Source: Kribbella antiqua
Lineage (GTDB): Bacteria > Actinomycetota > Actinomycetes > Propionibacteriales > Kribbellaceae
Length of the DNA stretch: 64,000 nucleotides
Assembly (NCBI RefSeq): GCF_004345665.1
Contig: NZ_SLWR01000005.1
Location: 124,001 to 188,000, forward strand
Direction: 5' to 3'
Of this stretch, positions 1 to 11,378 are shown one piece after another; position 1 is the first letter of the stretch, and the number at the start of each line of letters is the position of its first letter. A program made the translations under genes and the position numbers. The notes under the pieces are model-generated. The model saw only the letters and a list, made by a program, of their open reading frames with translations. It had not been told where the DNA came from and did no database searches.

Positions 1-286
1 TCCAGCGCCGGTCCAGCCGGTCCGCGACCCAGCCCGCCACCGGGCCCATCACCAGCGCCGGCAGCACGCGCAGGAACAGCACACCGCCGATCGCGAAGTT
101 CGCCGCCTGGTAGTCGTCCCCGGCGAACGACTTCGCCATCGCGGTCAGCGCCAGCAACCCGATCCAGTCACCCAGGCTGGACAGCCCGAACGCCACCCAC
201 AGTCGCCGGAACGCCCGGATCCGCAACACCGCGCGCACATCATGCGCCGGTGCAGGATCAGTCAACGGGTCATAAACCTCCGGCAC
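1..286 (-). CDS. MFS transporter, N-terminal part (runs off left edge)
   Basis: This gene runs off the left edge; about 95 N-terminal residues are visible. The frame opens with a GTG at 284-286 (an in-frame TTG lies two codons upstream). After a short cytoplasmic leader come an FRRLW motif, a first membrane helix (WVAFGLSSLGDWIGLLAL), a second helix, and the loop GPVAGWVADRLDRRW. That loop is the D-R-x-x-R signature between helices 2 and 3 of major facilitator transporters. It begins 10 nt after the stop of the upstream aminotransferase gene and is probably co-transcribed with it, so it may export or import a product or substrate of that enzyme. The substrate cannot be read from the fragment. 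Confidence 0.8.
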   Translation of the reverse strand, partial: MPEVYDPLTDPAPAHDVRAVLRIRAFRRLWVAFGLSSLGDWIGLLALTAMAKSFAGDDYQAANFAIGGVLFLRVLPALVMGPVAGWVADRLDRRW

Positions 287-295
287 ACCCAAAGC

Positions 296-1399
296 CTAGA
301 CGGGCGACCCGACAGCTTTGCGGACTGCCACCGTCAAGGCGTCCAGCGCGGCCTTCAGCTCGACGGGCGGCGGGAATCCGAACCCGAGCCGGAAGACCCG
401 CGGCTCGTCCCCGAACCAGTCACCGTCGGCAACCCGGACGCTCAGCTCCGCGGCCGCCTCCCGGAACCGGTCGACCGAGACTTCCGGCTTGAGCCGGACG
501 CAGCACAAGGCGCCGGCGTCCGGGCGGACCCACTCGATCAGCTCCCGGTTGTCGTGCACCCAGCGCTCGGTCGTGGCCAGCCCTTCCGCCAGCCACTTCC
601 GTCGTACGCCGAGAATCTCGTCCTCGCGCTCGAAGACGCGCAGGGCGAGGGCCTCGGTCAGCGGGGCGGCGGTCACGACGGTGTTGAACTTGGCGGTCAC
701 CATCCGGTCGACGAGTTCGGCATCGGTACTGACGAGCCAGCCGATCCGCAGCCCGGCGGCGCCATGACACTTCGACAGCGACGCCACGGACACCACCTTG
801 GGGCCTAGATGTACGGCGGTCTCCGCCACCGGATCGTCGCCGTACGCGGCAGTCCGGTAGGTCTCGTCGACCATCAGATACGCGTCGGGACAGACCTCCG
901 ACATCGCATCGACGATCTCTTGCAGGGTTTCTCGTGGCGTTGACACGCCGGAGGGGTTCTGTGGCGTCGCGAGGCTCACCAGCTTGGTTTCAGGCGTAAG
1001 ACACGCGCGTACGGCGTCTGCCGTCAGCTGATAGCCGTCGTCGAAGGACAGCGGGATCACCAGTACGTCGGCGCCGATCGACTCGTAGCAGTTGCGAGCC
1101 AACGGGAACAGCGGCGCCGTCGTCACGACCTGACCGCCGACCAGGTATGCGAGCAGGAAGATCGCGTGCATGCCGCCCACGGTGATGACGACCTGGTCCG
1201 GTCGTACGCCATGGCGGTCCGCGATCGCCGTACGCAGCCGCAGATCGCCGTACGCCGTGCCGTAGCCGAGCTCCAGCTCGCCAAGCTCGGGGGTCATCAG
1301 GTCTGCCAGCGTGAGGTCCGGTCCGTAGCTCTCGCCCAGCTCGTGGCGAGGCTGAACGTCTGTCAGAGACACGATGTCGTTGCGAGGAAAGGTGGCCAT
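296..1399 (-). CDS. PLP-dependent aminotransferase, class I/II fold
   Basis: A 367-residue fold-type I pyridoxal-phosphate enzyme. The open frame extends further upstream, but that part overlaps the divergent regulator, so the ATG at 1399 is chosen (protein begins MATFPRNDIVSLTDVQP). Visible motifs are NPSG in the cofactor pocket, the VDETY segment with the pyridine-N-binding aspartate, and SLSKCHGAAGLRIGW with the Schiff-base lysine. The length fits stand-alone aminotransferases. It is divergent from a MocR-type regulator and upstream of an MFS gene, the usual arrangement for a small amino-acid or amine pathway under MocR control. The substrate is unknown. The 3-prime neighbour starts 10 nt after its stop. 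Confidence 0.85.
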   Translation of the reverse strand: MATFPRNDIVSLTDVQPRHELGESYGPDLTLADLMTPELGELELGYGTAYGDLRLRTAIADRHGVRPDQVVITVGGMHAIFLLAYLVGGQVVTTAPLFPLARNCYESIGADVLVIPLSFDDGYQLTADAVRACLTPETKLVSLATPQNPSGVSTPRETLQEIVDAMSEVCPDAYLMVDETYRTAAYGDDPVAETAVHLGPKVVSVASLSKCHGAAGLRIGWLVSTDAELVDRMVTAKFNTVVTAAPLTEALALRVFEREDEILGVRRKWLAEGLATTERWVHDNRELIEWVRPDAGALCCVRLKPEVSVDRFREAAAELSVRVADGDWFGDEPRVFRLGFGFPPPVELKAALDALTVAVRKAVGSPV

Positions 1400-1438
1400 G
1401 CCGCCATCGTCCGTGGCCGGGCCCTGGTCACCCCAGAG

Positions 1439-1475
1439 CCAATCCGGCAGAATTGGTTCGCGAATGAGACCAATT
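1439..1475. promoter_or_regulatory. Candidate MocR operator in the divergent promoter
   Basis: Three half-sites alternate in the short space between the divergent aminotransferase and regulator genes: CCAAT at 1439-1443, AATTGGT at 1451-1457 and ACCAATT at 1469-1475. The last two form a perfect 7-bp inverted repeat with an 11-nt spacer. The third half-site lies just inside the regulator coding region and the spacer holds its ATG, so binding there could also block its own expression. MocR proteins usually bind paired half-sites in such divergent regions. Assignment to this regulator is inference. Confidence 0.5.
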
Positions 1476-2888
1476 GAGCTGAGCGACCGTTTGGGCCGCT
1501 GGTCATCGGGCCGCGGCCCCCTGTACGTGCTGCTCGCAGGCAGGCTGCGACGACTGATCGACGACGGCGAGCTGCCGCCGGGCGTGCTGCTGCCGCCGGA
1601 CCGGGCACTCGCCGGCGCACTCGCGGTCGGCCGCACCACCGTGGTCGCCGCCTACGAACTGCTGCGCTCGGAGGGCCGGATCACCCGTCGCCAGGGCAGC
1701 GGGACCCGCGTCGCCGGTGCGCCGTCTGCTTCCGGGGTTGAGGACGCGCCGGTCGACCCGATCTTCCTCGACTCGCTGGAGGCGCGGGATGACGACGTAC
1801 TGCTCGCCATCTGTGCCGCGCCCGGCGATCCGCCACCGCAGGTCGCCGAGGCGTACGCGCGGATCGTGCCGGAGCTCGCCCAGATCTCGGGCGACATCGG
1901 CTACTACCCCTACGGTCATCTGGTACTGCGGCAGGCGATCGCTGCCCGGTACGTCGATCGCGGCGTACCGACTTCTCCGGACCAGATCCTGGTGACGAAC
2001 GGTGGCCAGCAAGCCCTGTCTCTGCTGGCGCACGCGCTGCTCTCGCCCGGTGACCAGGTGCTGGTCGAGGCGCCTACCTATCCGGGCGCGTTGGAGGCGC
2101 TCCGGGAGGAGGCCGCCGTACTGCGCGGTCTGCCGGTCGGCCTAGAGGGCTTCGAGGCAGCCGTGCGTGAGCGTCGGCCGGCGCTCGCCTATGTCATCCC
2201 GACGCACCACAACCCGACCGGCGCGGTCCTTCCTTCGCTGGCTCGACAGCGGCTCGCCCGCCTGGCCGCCGCCACCGACGTACCGCTGGTCGAAGACGAG
2301 GTCCCCGCCGATCTCGGCTTTCCGGGATCGCCACGGCCACGACCTCTCGCGGCCTGCAGCGACGCGGTCATCTCGATCGGCTCCCTCAGCAAGAGCGTCT
2401 GGGGAGGCCTCCGCATCGGCTGGATCCGAGCCGCGGCACCCCTGATCACTCGCCTAGCCCGCGTACGCGCGGTCCACGACCTAGGCGGCAACGTCCCCGC
2501 CCAGCTAGCCGCCGCTCACCTGGTAGCCAACCTCGACGCCCTAGACCTGGCGACAGAGCTCAAGGCCCGCCACGACCACCTACGCGCCCTGCTGGCCGAA
2601 CACCTCCCCACCTGGGAGGTCCCAACCATCCGCGGCGGCCAATGCCTCTGGGTCCGCCTCCCCCACGGCGACGGCAACTCCTTTGCCCAAACCGCCCTCC
2701 GCCACGGCCTGGCCATCCTCCCCGGCTCAGGCCTCGACGTCACCGGCTCCAGCGACGCCTACGTGCGCCTCCACTTCCGAGCCCGCCCCGAGCAGCTCAC
2801 CGAAGCAGTGACCCGCCTAACCACCGCCTGGCACGCCTACCACCCACCCGCAAACCGAGTGACACCTCGCCCAGCCATCGCCATCTGA
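1464..2888 (+). CDS. MocR/GntR-family regulator with aminotransferase domain
   Basis: 474 residues, the normal length for MocR regulators. The start is the ATG at 1464, where the sequence begins MRPIELSDRLGRW; longer in-frame starts would run into the divergent gene. Residues about 1-80 form a GntR-type winged helix (LPPDRALAGALAVGRTTVVAAY, with RRQGSGTRV in the wing). The remainder is a fold-type I aminotransferase domain with HHNPTGA and a lysine in SLSKSVWGGLRIGW. It probably senses PLP or a PLP adduct and controls the divergent aminotransferase-MFS pair, and possibly itself. There is no clear Shine-Dalgarno sequence. The last third (from about 2440) uses a different synonymous codon set, rich in CTC, CTA, CCC and CGC. 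PdxR is an alternative, but no PLP synthesis genes are nearby. Confidence 0.88.
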   Translation: MRPIELSDRLGRWSSGRGPLYVLLAGRLRRLIDDGELPPGVLLPPDRALAGALAVGRTTVVAAYELLRSEGRITRRQGSGTRVAGAPSASGVEDAPVDPIFLDSLEARDDDVLLAICAAPGDPPPQVAEAYARIVPELAQISGDIGYYPYGHLVLRQAIAARYVDRGVPTSPDQILVTNGGQQALSLLAHALLSPGDQVLVEAPTYPGALEALREEAAVLRGLPVGLEGFEAAVRERRPALAYVIPTHHNPTGAVLPSLARQRLARLAAATDVPLVEDEVPADLGFPGSPRPRPLAACSDAVISIGSLSKSVWGGLRIGWIRAAAPLITRLARVRAVHDLGGNVPAQLAAAHLVANLDALDLATELKARHDHLRALLAEHLPTWEVPTIRGGQCLWVRLPHGDGNSFAQTALRHGLAILPGSGLDVTGSSDAYVRLHFRARPEQLTEAVTRLTTAWHAYHPPANRVTPRPAIAI

Positions 2889-2903
2889 TTCAAGCTCGCC
2901 GAC

Positions 2904-2925
2904 GTAGAACATTACGTTCTACACT
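2904..2925 (+). promoter_or_regulatory. Antitoxin operon promoter with overlapping palindromic operator
   Basis: A perfect inverted repeat, GTAGAAC (2904-2910) and GTTCTAC (2916-2922) with a 5-nt spacer, overlaps a -10-like TACACT at 2920-2925. The antitoxin ATG at 2932 is 6 nt after that hexamer and no Shine-Dalgarno sequence precedes it, so the mRNA is probably leaderless. The placement fits autorepression by the antitoxin or the toxin-antitoxin complex, as is usual for Phd/VapC-type modules. Confidence 0.6.
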
Positions 2926-2931
2926 GATCTC

Positions 2932-3207
2932 ATGGACAGCATTCCAGTGCGTGAGCTCAACCAGCACACCAGCGCCGTGCTGGCGCGCGTGGCTGGCGGT
3001 GAGTCGCTCGAAATCACCGTCAGCGGCCGACCGGCGGCTCTGCTGATTCCGATCGACGACAACACCCGTGGCCTCGCCGACCTGGTCCGGCGTGGCCGGC
3101 TGATCCCAGCGACCGATCCGTCGCCGCTGACACTGCCGTCCGGCGATCCTGATCTGTCAATCGACTCCGCCGACGTCATCTCGGACCTCCGCGAGGAACG
3201 CCTGTGA
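2932..3207 (+). CDS. Type II toxin-antitoxin antitoxin, Phd/YefM family
   Basis: 91 residues. The N-terminal half matches the Phd/YefM DNA-binding fold: IPVRELNQHTSAVLARVAGG, then a strand with SGRPAALLIPID. The C-terminal half is acidic and Pro/Asp-rich (DPDLSIDSADVISDLREERL), as expected for the disordered segment that wraps the toxin. It overlaps the toxin gene by 4 nt (GTGA), so the two are translationally coupled with the antitoxin made first. Expression is likely autoregulated through the palindrome just upstream. The family call is firm; the specific partner is inferred from adjacency. Confidence 0.88.
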   Translation: MDSIPVRELNQHTSAVLARVAGGESLEITVSGRPAALLIPIDDNTRGLADLVRRGRLIPATDPSPLTLPSGDPDLSIDSADVISDLREERL

Positions 3208-3611
3208 TCTATCTGGACTCTGCCGCGATCGTCAAATTGATCCGGCGAGAGAAGGAGACCGAAGTTCTCCACGCGTGGCTCACGAAACAGCAGGACAAGA
3301 TGCTTGTGGCGTCAGCCCTCGTACTCACCGAGGTACCGCGCGCGTTGCGGCGAACAGATCCTGGTCGGCTGGTGGCGGTGCCGACGGTCCTGGCGAAACT
3401 GAATCGGATCCCGGTGGACGATACGGTCCTCGCGACAGCGGCGGCGTACCTGGATCCGACGCTGCGATCGCTCGACGCGATCCACCTCGCGAGTGCGCAG
3501 AGCTTGGTTCTGGAGGGGCAGCCACTGACGGCGCTTGTCACCTACGACAAACGCCTGCTGACCGCGGCAGCCGAGGCAGGCCTTGCCACAGCCGCACCTG
3601 GCGCCGACTAA
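3204..3611 (+). CDS. Type II toxin, VapC-like PIN-domain ribonuclease
   Basis: 135 residues from a GTG that overlaps the antitoxin stop. The four acidic PIN residues are visible: D5 (MIYLDSAA), E43 (LTEVPRAL), D91 (LDAIHLASA) and D115 (VTYDKRL). Such toxins are Mg-dependent endoribonucleases that usually cut tRNA, rRNA or mRNA and stop growth when the antitoxin is degraded. The substrate cannot be predicted. All acidic residues are present, so the toxin looks active. A strong hairpin begins at its stop codon. Confidence 0.9.
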   Translation: MIYLDSAAIVKLIRREKETEVLHAWLTKQQDKMLVASALVLTEVPRALRRTDPGRLVAVPTVLAKLNRIPVDDTVLATAAAYLDPTLRSLDAIHLASAQSLVLEGQPLTALVTYDKRLLTAAAEAGLATAAPGAD

Positions 3612-3644
3612 GCAGCGCGCCGGGGTGGGCCTCGGCGCGCTGCT
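3611..3644. terminator. Bidirectional terminator between vapC-like and GH2 genes
   Basis: A 12-bp perfect stem (AGCAGCGCGCCG, 3611-3622, with CGGCGCGCTGCT, 3633-3644) and a 10-nt loop sit exactly between two convergent genes. There is no strong T-run on either side, as is common in high-GC actinobacteria. Confidence 0.7.
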
Positions 3645-3654
3645 CCGTCGTTCC

Positions 3655-6501
<2,847 letters not shown>

Positions 6502-6933
6502 TCAGCCCTGGCACTCCTTGCAGACACCGATCAGCGCTACCTGCTCGGGAGCCAACTGAAAGCCGAGGTCGCGCTGGACCTTCTTGCGGGCGGTCTCGAG
6601 GATGTCGCCGGGCGCGTCGTACACCGTCCCGCACTCGGAGCAGCGCAGGTGCAGGTGGCGGGGCGCGAGGTCACCGGCCAGGTGGTACGTCGTACCGGCG
6701 CGGCCGAGGTGGACGTGGATGACCAGGCCGAACTCACCCAGGGCGTCCAGGGCCCGGTAGACCGTGGCGCGGTGGATGCCCGGGCGCAGCTCCTCGGCCC
6801 GCTCGCCGATCTGCTCGGCGCTCAGATGCTCCTCGGTCCCCGCCAGCACCTCGACGACCGCGAGGCGGGCGGGGGTCACCCGCTCGCCACGGTCCCGCAG
6901 CCGCTGCGCGGTGACCTCGACCGCACTCGTCAC
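6502..6933 (-). CDS. Fur-family transcriptional regulator
   Basis: 143 residues, the usual Fur length, from a GTG 9 nt after the topA stop. The N-terminal winged helix contains RVTPARLAVVEVL and HRATVYRALDALGEFGLV. The dimerisation domain has HLHLRCSECGTV and the terminal VCKECQG, giving the two CxxC pairs of the structural zinc site. This pattern fits the Fur/Zur/PerR group, but sequence alone does not separate the iron, zinc or peroxide sensors. It is probably co-transcribed with topA. No metal transport gene is next to it, so its regulon lies elsewhere. Confidence 0.88.
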   Translation of the reverse strand: MTSAVEVTAQRLRDRGERVTPARLAVVEVLAGTEEHLSAEQIGERAEELRPGIHRATVYRALDALGEFGLVIHVHLGRAGTTYHLAGDLAPRHLHLRCSECGTVYDAPGDILETARKKVQRDLGFQLAPEQVALIGVCKECQG

Positions 6934-6942
6934 GTGCGCCCC

Positions 6943-9705
6943 CTAGGACTTCTTCGCCGCCGACTTCTTGGCCGTCGTCTTCTTGGCGGCAGTCTTCTTG
7001 GCGGCGGTCTTCTTGGTCGCCGCCGTCTTCTTCGAAGCAGTGGTCTTCTTGGCCGCTGTCTTCTTGGTAGCGGTCTTCTTCGCCGGCGCCTTCTTCTTCA
7101 CCGGCCCGCGAGCCCGCTTGTCCGCCAGCAGCTCCGCCGCACGCAGCAACGAGATGGTCTCGACCGAGTCGTCCTTGCGCAGCGTCGCGTTCGTCTCCCC
7201 GTCGGTGACGTACGGACCGAACCGGCCCTCCTTCACCACCACCGGCTTGCCGGACTCCGGGTCCTCACCCAGCTCCTTCAGCGGCGGTGCGGCCGCCCGG
7301 CGACCACGCTGCTTCGGCTCCGCGTAGATCTTCAGCGCCTCTTCGAGGGTGATGTCGAACATCTGCTCCTCGGACGACAGCGATCGCGAGTCCGTGCCCT
7401 TCTTCAGGTACGGCCCGTACCGCCCGTTCTGCGCGGTGATCTCGTCACCGGAATCCGGGTCCTTGCCGACCACTCGCGGCAGCGACAGCAGCTTCATCGC
7501 ATCGTCGAGGCTGACGCTCTCCAGCGTCATCGACTTCAGCAGCGACCCGGTCCGCGGCTTGGCGCTCTTCGGCGCGTCCTCCGGCAGCACCTCGGTCACA
7601 TACGGACCGAACCGCCCCGCCTTGGCGACCACGCGATGGCCGGTGTCAGGCGCCGTACCGAGCTCGTGCTCCACGCCCGACGGTTGAGCCAGCAGCTCCT
7701 GGGCCTTGTCGACGGTCAGCTCGTCCGGAGGCAGGTCCTCCGGCACGTTCGCGCGCCGCTCGTCCTTGTCCTCGACGTACGGCCCGTACCTGCCGACCCG
7801 GAGCACGATGCCGCTGTCGTCACCGCCGACCGGGAACGTCGACATCTGCCGGGCATCGATGTCGCCCAGGTCGTTCACCATCGAGTGCAGGCCCTCGAGG
7901 TTGTCGTCGCCGAAGTAGAACCGGGACAGCACGCCCTCGCGCTGCAGATCCCCGGCCGCGACCTCGTCGAGCACGTCCTCCATCGTCGCCGTGAACGCGT
8001 AGTCGACCAGCCGGGTGAAGTGCTCTTCCAGCAGCCGCACCACCGCGAACGCCAGCCAGGCCGGCACCAGCGCCTGGCCCTTCTTGTAGATGTACCCGCG
8101 GGCCACGTTCGTGCCGAGGATGGTGGCGTACGTCGACGGCCGGCCGATCTCCCGCTCTTCCATCTCCCGGATCAGCGTCGCCTCGGTGTAGCGGGCCGGC
8201 GGCTTGGTCTCGTGCCCGGAGGCGAGCACCTCGACCGCGGGCAGCACGTCGCCCTCGGCGACATCCGGCAGCCGCGTCTCCTGGTCGTCGGTTCCCGCCG
8301 ACGGGTCGTCCGCGCCCTCGACGTACGCCTTCAGGAAGCCGTGGAAGGTGATCACCCGGCCGGACGAGGTGAACTCGCACTTCTCCCCGGTCGAGGCGGT
8401 GGCGTCGATCTTGATCGAGACGCTGCGGCCCTCGGCGTCCTTCATCTGCGACGCGATGGTGCGCATCCAGATCAGCTCGTAGAGCCGGAACTCCGCACCG
8501 CTCAGCCCGGTCTGAGCCGGGGTCTGGAAGACCTCACCGGCCGGCCGGATCGCCTCGTGCGCCTCCTGCGCGTTCTTCACCTTGGAGGCGTAGACCCGCG
8601 GCTTGTCCGGCAGGTACGACGCGCCGTACAGCTCCCGCACCTGCGCCCGGGCCGCGGTGATCGCGGTGTCGGACAGCGTGACCGAGTCGGTACGCATATA
8701 GGTGATGTTGCCGTTCTCGTACAGCCGCTGGGCGATCTGCATCGTCTGCGAGGCGGACATGCCGAGCTTGCGGCCGGCCTCCTGCTGCAGCGTGGTGGTC
8801 CGGAACGGCGCGTACGGCTTGCGGGTGTACGGCTTGGAGTCGATCGACCGGACGGTGAACTGCGAGTCGCGCAGCGCGGACGCCAGCGCGGTCGCGGTCT
8901 CCTCGTTCAGGTGGACCGTGTTCTGCCCCTTCAGCTCACCGATGGAGCTGAAGTCGCGCCCCTGAGCGACCCGCCGGCTGTCCACCGAGACGAGCCGGGA
9001 CGGGAACTGCCGGGGCGACCGGCCCTCACCGGCGTCGAGGGTGGCGTCCAGATCCCAGTACGACGCACTGCGGAAGGCGATCCGCTCGCGCTCCCGGTCG
9101 ACCACCATCCGGATCGCGACCGACTGGACCCGGCCCGCCGACAGCTTCGGCATGACCTTCTTCCAGAGCACCGGCGAGACCTCGTAGCCGTACAGCCGGT
9201 CCAGGATCCGCCGGGCCTCCTGGGCGTCGACCAGCGCGTCGTTGATATCCCGCGCGCTGCCGACCGCGTCCTGGATCGCCTTCGGCGTGATCTCGTGGAA
9301 GACCATCCGCTTGACCGGGATCTTCGGCTTCAGCTCGTCCAGCAAGTGCCAGGCGATCGCCTCGCCCTCACGGTCCTCATCTGTCGCCAGGAAGAGCTCG
9401 TCGGCGCCCTTGAGCAGTTCCTTCAGCTTGCGGATCTGGGCCTTCTTGTCGGCCGGGACGACGTACAGGGGGTCGAAGTGGTCCTCGACGTTCACGCCGA
9501 GCCGGGCCCATGGCAGTCCCTTGTACTTCGCCGGGATCTCGTCCGCACCACTCGGGAGGTCACGGACGTGACCGAAACTGGACTCCACCACGTACCCGGA
9601 CCCCAGGAAACCGGCGATCATCCGCGCCTTCTTCGGCGACTCGACGATCACCAGCGATGTCTTCGTCCCTGTTGCCCCTGCCACTGCGCTCCTTGCCCTA
9701 GCCAT
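6943..9705 (-). CDS. topA: DNA topoisomerase I
   Basis: 920 residues. A Toprim domain opens the protein (LVIVESPKKARMIAGFLG) and the catalytic tyrosine lies in NGNITYMRTDSVTLSDTAI. The enzyme relaxes negative supercoils by single-strand passage. It lacks the Cys4 zinc fingers of E. coli TopA and instead carries four topo-C repeats recognisable by GRYGPYV, GRFGPYV, GRYGPYL and GRFGPYV (about residues 640-870). It ends in a Lys/Ala/Thr tail of about 50 residues, known in actinobacterial TopA to aid DNA binding and processivity. The position upstream of the pyrophosphatase-bldG-helicase block is conserved in actinobacteria. The fur-like gene follows 9 nt after its stop. Confidence 0.97.
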   Translation of the reverse strand: MARARSAVAGATGTKTSLVIVESPKKARMIAGFLGSGYVVESSFGHVRDLPSGADEIPAKYKGLPWARLGVNVEDHFDPLYVVPADKKAQIRKLKELLKGADELFLATDEDREGEAIAWHLLDELKPKIPVKRMVFHEITPKAIQDAVGSARDINDALVDAQEARRILDRLYGYEVSPVLWKKVMPKLSAGRVQSVAIRMVVDRERERIAFRSASYWDLDATLDAGEGRSPRQFPSRLVSVDSRRVAQGRDFSSIGELKGQNTVHLNEETATALASALRDSQFTVRSIDSKPYTRKPYAPFRTTTLQQEAGRKLGMSASQTMQIAQRLYENGNITYMRTDSVTLSDTAITAARAQVRELYGASYLPDKPRVYASKVKNAQEAHEAIRPAGEVFQTPAQTGLSGAEFRLYELIWMRTIASQMKDAEGRSVSIKIDATASTGEKCEFTSSGRVITFHGFLKAYVEGADDPSAGTDDQETRLPDVAEGDVLPAVEVLASGHETKPPARYTEATLIREMEEREIGRPSTYATILGTNVARGYIYKKGQALVPAWLAFAVVRLLEEHFTRLVDYAFTATMEDVLDEVAAGDLQREGVLSRFYFGDDNLEGLHSMVNDLGDIDARQMSTFPVGGDDSGIVLRVGRYGPYVEDKDERRANVPEDLPPDELTVDKAQELLAQPSGVEHELGTAPDTGHRVVAKAGRFGPYVTEVLPEDAPKSAKPRTGSLLKSMTLESVSLDDAMKLLSLPRVVGKDPDSGDEITAQNGRYGPYLKKGTDSRSLSSEEQMFDITLEEALKIYAEPKQRGRRAAAPPLKELGEDPESGKPVVVKEGRFGPYVTDGETNATLRKDDSVETISLLRAAELLADKRARGPVKKKAPAKKTATKKTAAKKTTASKKTAATKKTAAKKTAAKKTTAKKSAAKKS
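6950..7100 (-). repeat. Repeat tract encoding the TopA Lys/Ala-rich tail
   Basis: The 3-prime end of topA is built from degenerate 12-15 nt units containing gtcttcttggc on the plus strand, which encode KKTA/KKTT steps. Such tracts vary in length between strains through slippage, without loss of frame when whole units change. Confidence 0.75.
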
Positions 9706-9774
9706 TCGTCATGCCGACAACGCCCGCGATCGGACGTCTGTTCCCCCGGGCACAGACCGACCCCGTCCGAGGAC

Positions 9775-9805
9775 AGGGTACGGCCGACGGCAACGCATTT
9801 CTCAA
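9775..9805 (-). promoter_or_regulatory. Possible topA promoter
   Basis: In the 201-nt gap upstream of topA the minus strand reads TTGAGA (9805 to 9800), a 19-nt spacer, then TACCCT (9780 to 9775). The spacing is slightly long. Nothing else recognisable lies in this gap. Confidence 0.35.
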
Positions 9806-9906
9806 CGCACGGTAACCGCTCGGGCCCCCTCTACACCTCCCAGGCTTCCAGAAAGTATCCGAAAACCCCGGCCACCGCGCGTCGCATCGTGGCGTGCGTC
9901 ACAACC

Positions 9907-11253
9907 TCAGCGGGCGAACCGGACCTCCGGGAACTTCGGCGAGTCGCCCCGGAGAAGGAATTCCGGCCGCCTGCGCAGCGCCTGGTCGAAGAAGGCACCG
10001 ATGTACTCGCGCTGGGCGTAGAGGCTGCGGTAGGGCTGGACCGACCCGACCAGCGCGATCATCACCGAACTGATGATCGGGTCCTCGCCGTAGATCGCGC
10101 GGAACACCTGGTCGAAGACGAACTGGAAATCGGTGAACGCCTTCTGCTTGGCCCCGGTCAGCTCGAGGTTCGCCTTCCAGCCGCGCTGGGCGTCCCAGAA
10201 GCCGGCCCAGGACTTGTCGTAGCCGTCCTTCCGCGGGTCGGTCCGCTGACTGTTGTCCGAGCCGAACAGCAGGAACGGCTGGTCCAGCCCTTTCCGGGCG
10301 ACCTCGCCGAGCGGCCCCTTGGCGCGATCGTCCTGCAGGGTGCCGTCCAGGTTGAGACCGGCGCCGAAGCGGTCGTCCTCGAGCAGCGTGTTCGCGGTCG
10401 CGTAGCCGCCGAGTGAGAAGCCGAACATGCCGACCTTGTCCAGGTCGAGCCCAGCACCGAGACCCGGCGGCAGATCGTTGCCCTCGGCATCGGGATTCTC
10501 TCCCCCGGCGATCCGTTCGAGCTGGTCCAGGACGAACCGCGCGTCGGCGGTCCGGGTCTGCATCGCCGTGCGGGTGAAGGCCGGATCCGGCAGCTGATCG
10601 GCCGGCACCCCAGGCAGGAACCGGCCGCCCGGGAACTCGACCGGCGTCTCATGGGTGTGGTCCATGGTGACCACGACATAGCCGCGACTGGCCAGGTCCT
10701 CGACCTGCGACGTGTTCACGAACCGGCTGTACTGATAGCCGGGCGAAAACAGTACGACGGGATGCGGCAGCGGCTGCATCGGCGCGTCGACCCGCGAGTT
10801 CGTCTGGGTGTGCAGGAAGTCGAACGTGCCGGTCGGCAAAGCGAGCCCGTACTCCCCCGTCCACGCGTCGTCGACCTCGACCGCCGTACGGGCCGGCATG
10901 TATTTCGCGTACGGCGCCGAGCCGACGACCGACGCGGGATACCAGAGACTGATCATCAGCTCGCGCTTGCCGCTGGGCATGGTCGGGTCCGGCCGGGACC
11001 GGTCGACCAGGTGCAACGCGGTCGTCCCGAGCGCCTTGCGGCCGGTCGGCGGCGGCAGCAGGAACTGCACCGGGTGGAAGTTCGGATCGTCGGCGGTCCG
11101 GATCCGGTCCGGGTCGAGGGGAACGGCCTCGGCGAAGCCTGGGGCAGCCAGCGCGAGACCGGCGGCCAGGCCGGTGGTCAGCACACCACGCCTGGTGACG
11201 GTGTGACTGGTGAGGCTGGTGGGTCGACTGTTCGCCATGCGACTCATCGTCAC
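9907..11253 (-). CDS. Exported alpha/beta hydrolase, PAF-acetylhydrolase-like
   Basis: Up to 448 residues; MANSRPTSL five codons in is an alternative start. A Tat-type signal (TRRGVLTTGLAAGLALAAP) predicts export in folded form. The body resembles the platelet-activating-factor acetylhydrolase/lipase-like alpha/beta hydrolases: ISLWYPA early, then VVLFSPGYQYSR, the nucleophile elbow GFSLGGYAT (Ser about residue 278), and an Asp/His-bearing C-terminal part. It probably cleaves esters or short lipids outside the cell. It is divergent from the secreted GH31 gene but not functionally tied to it by sequence. The exact substrate is unknown. Confidence 0.8.
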   Translation of the reverse strand: MTMSRMANSRPTSLTSHTVTRRGVLTTGLAAGLALAAPGFAEAVPLDPDRIRTADDPNFHPVQFLLPPPTGRKALGTTALHLVDRSRPDPTMPSGKRELMISLWYPASVVGSAPYAKYMPARTAVEVDDAWTGEYGLALPTGTFDFLHTQTNSRVDAPMQPLPHPVVLFSPGYQYSRFVNTSQVEDLASRGYVVVTMDHTHETPVEFPGGRFLPGVPADQLPDPAFTRTAMQTRTADARFVLDQLERIAGGENPDAEGNDLPPGLGAGLDLDKVGMFGFSLGGYATANTLLEDDRFGAGLNLDGTLQDDRAKGPLGEVARKGLDQPFLLFGSDNSQRTDPRKDGYDKSWAGFWDAQRGWKANLELTGAKQKAFTDFQFVFDQVFRAIYGEDPIISSVMIALVGSVQPYRSLYAQREYIGAFFDQALRRRPEFLLRGDSPKFPEVRFAR

Positions 11254-11378
11254 CGCCGGGCTTCACTCCGTGATGGCGACACTGTTCCAACTTCATCACG
11301 GCGCGAGCTGGTGACAACCGGGCCACGGTGAGCTTCAATGACCGCATTCTGTTCATAGATGCGTGAAGTGAGGCACTC

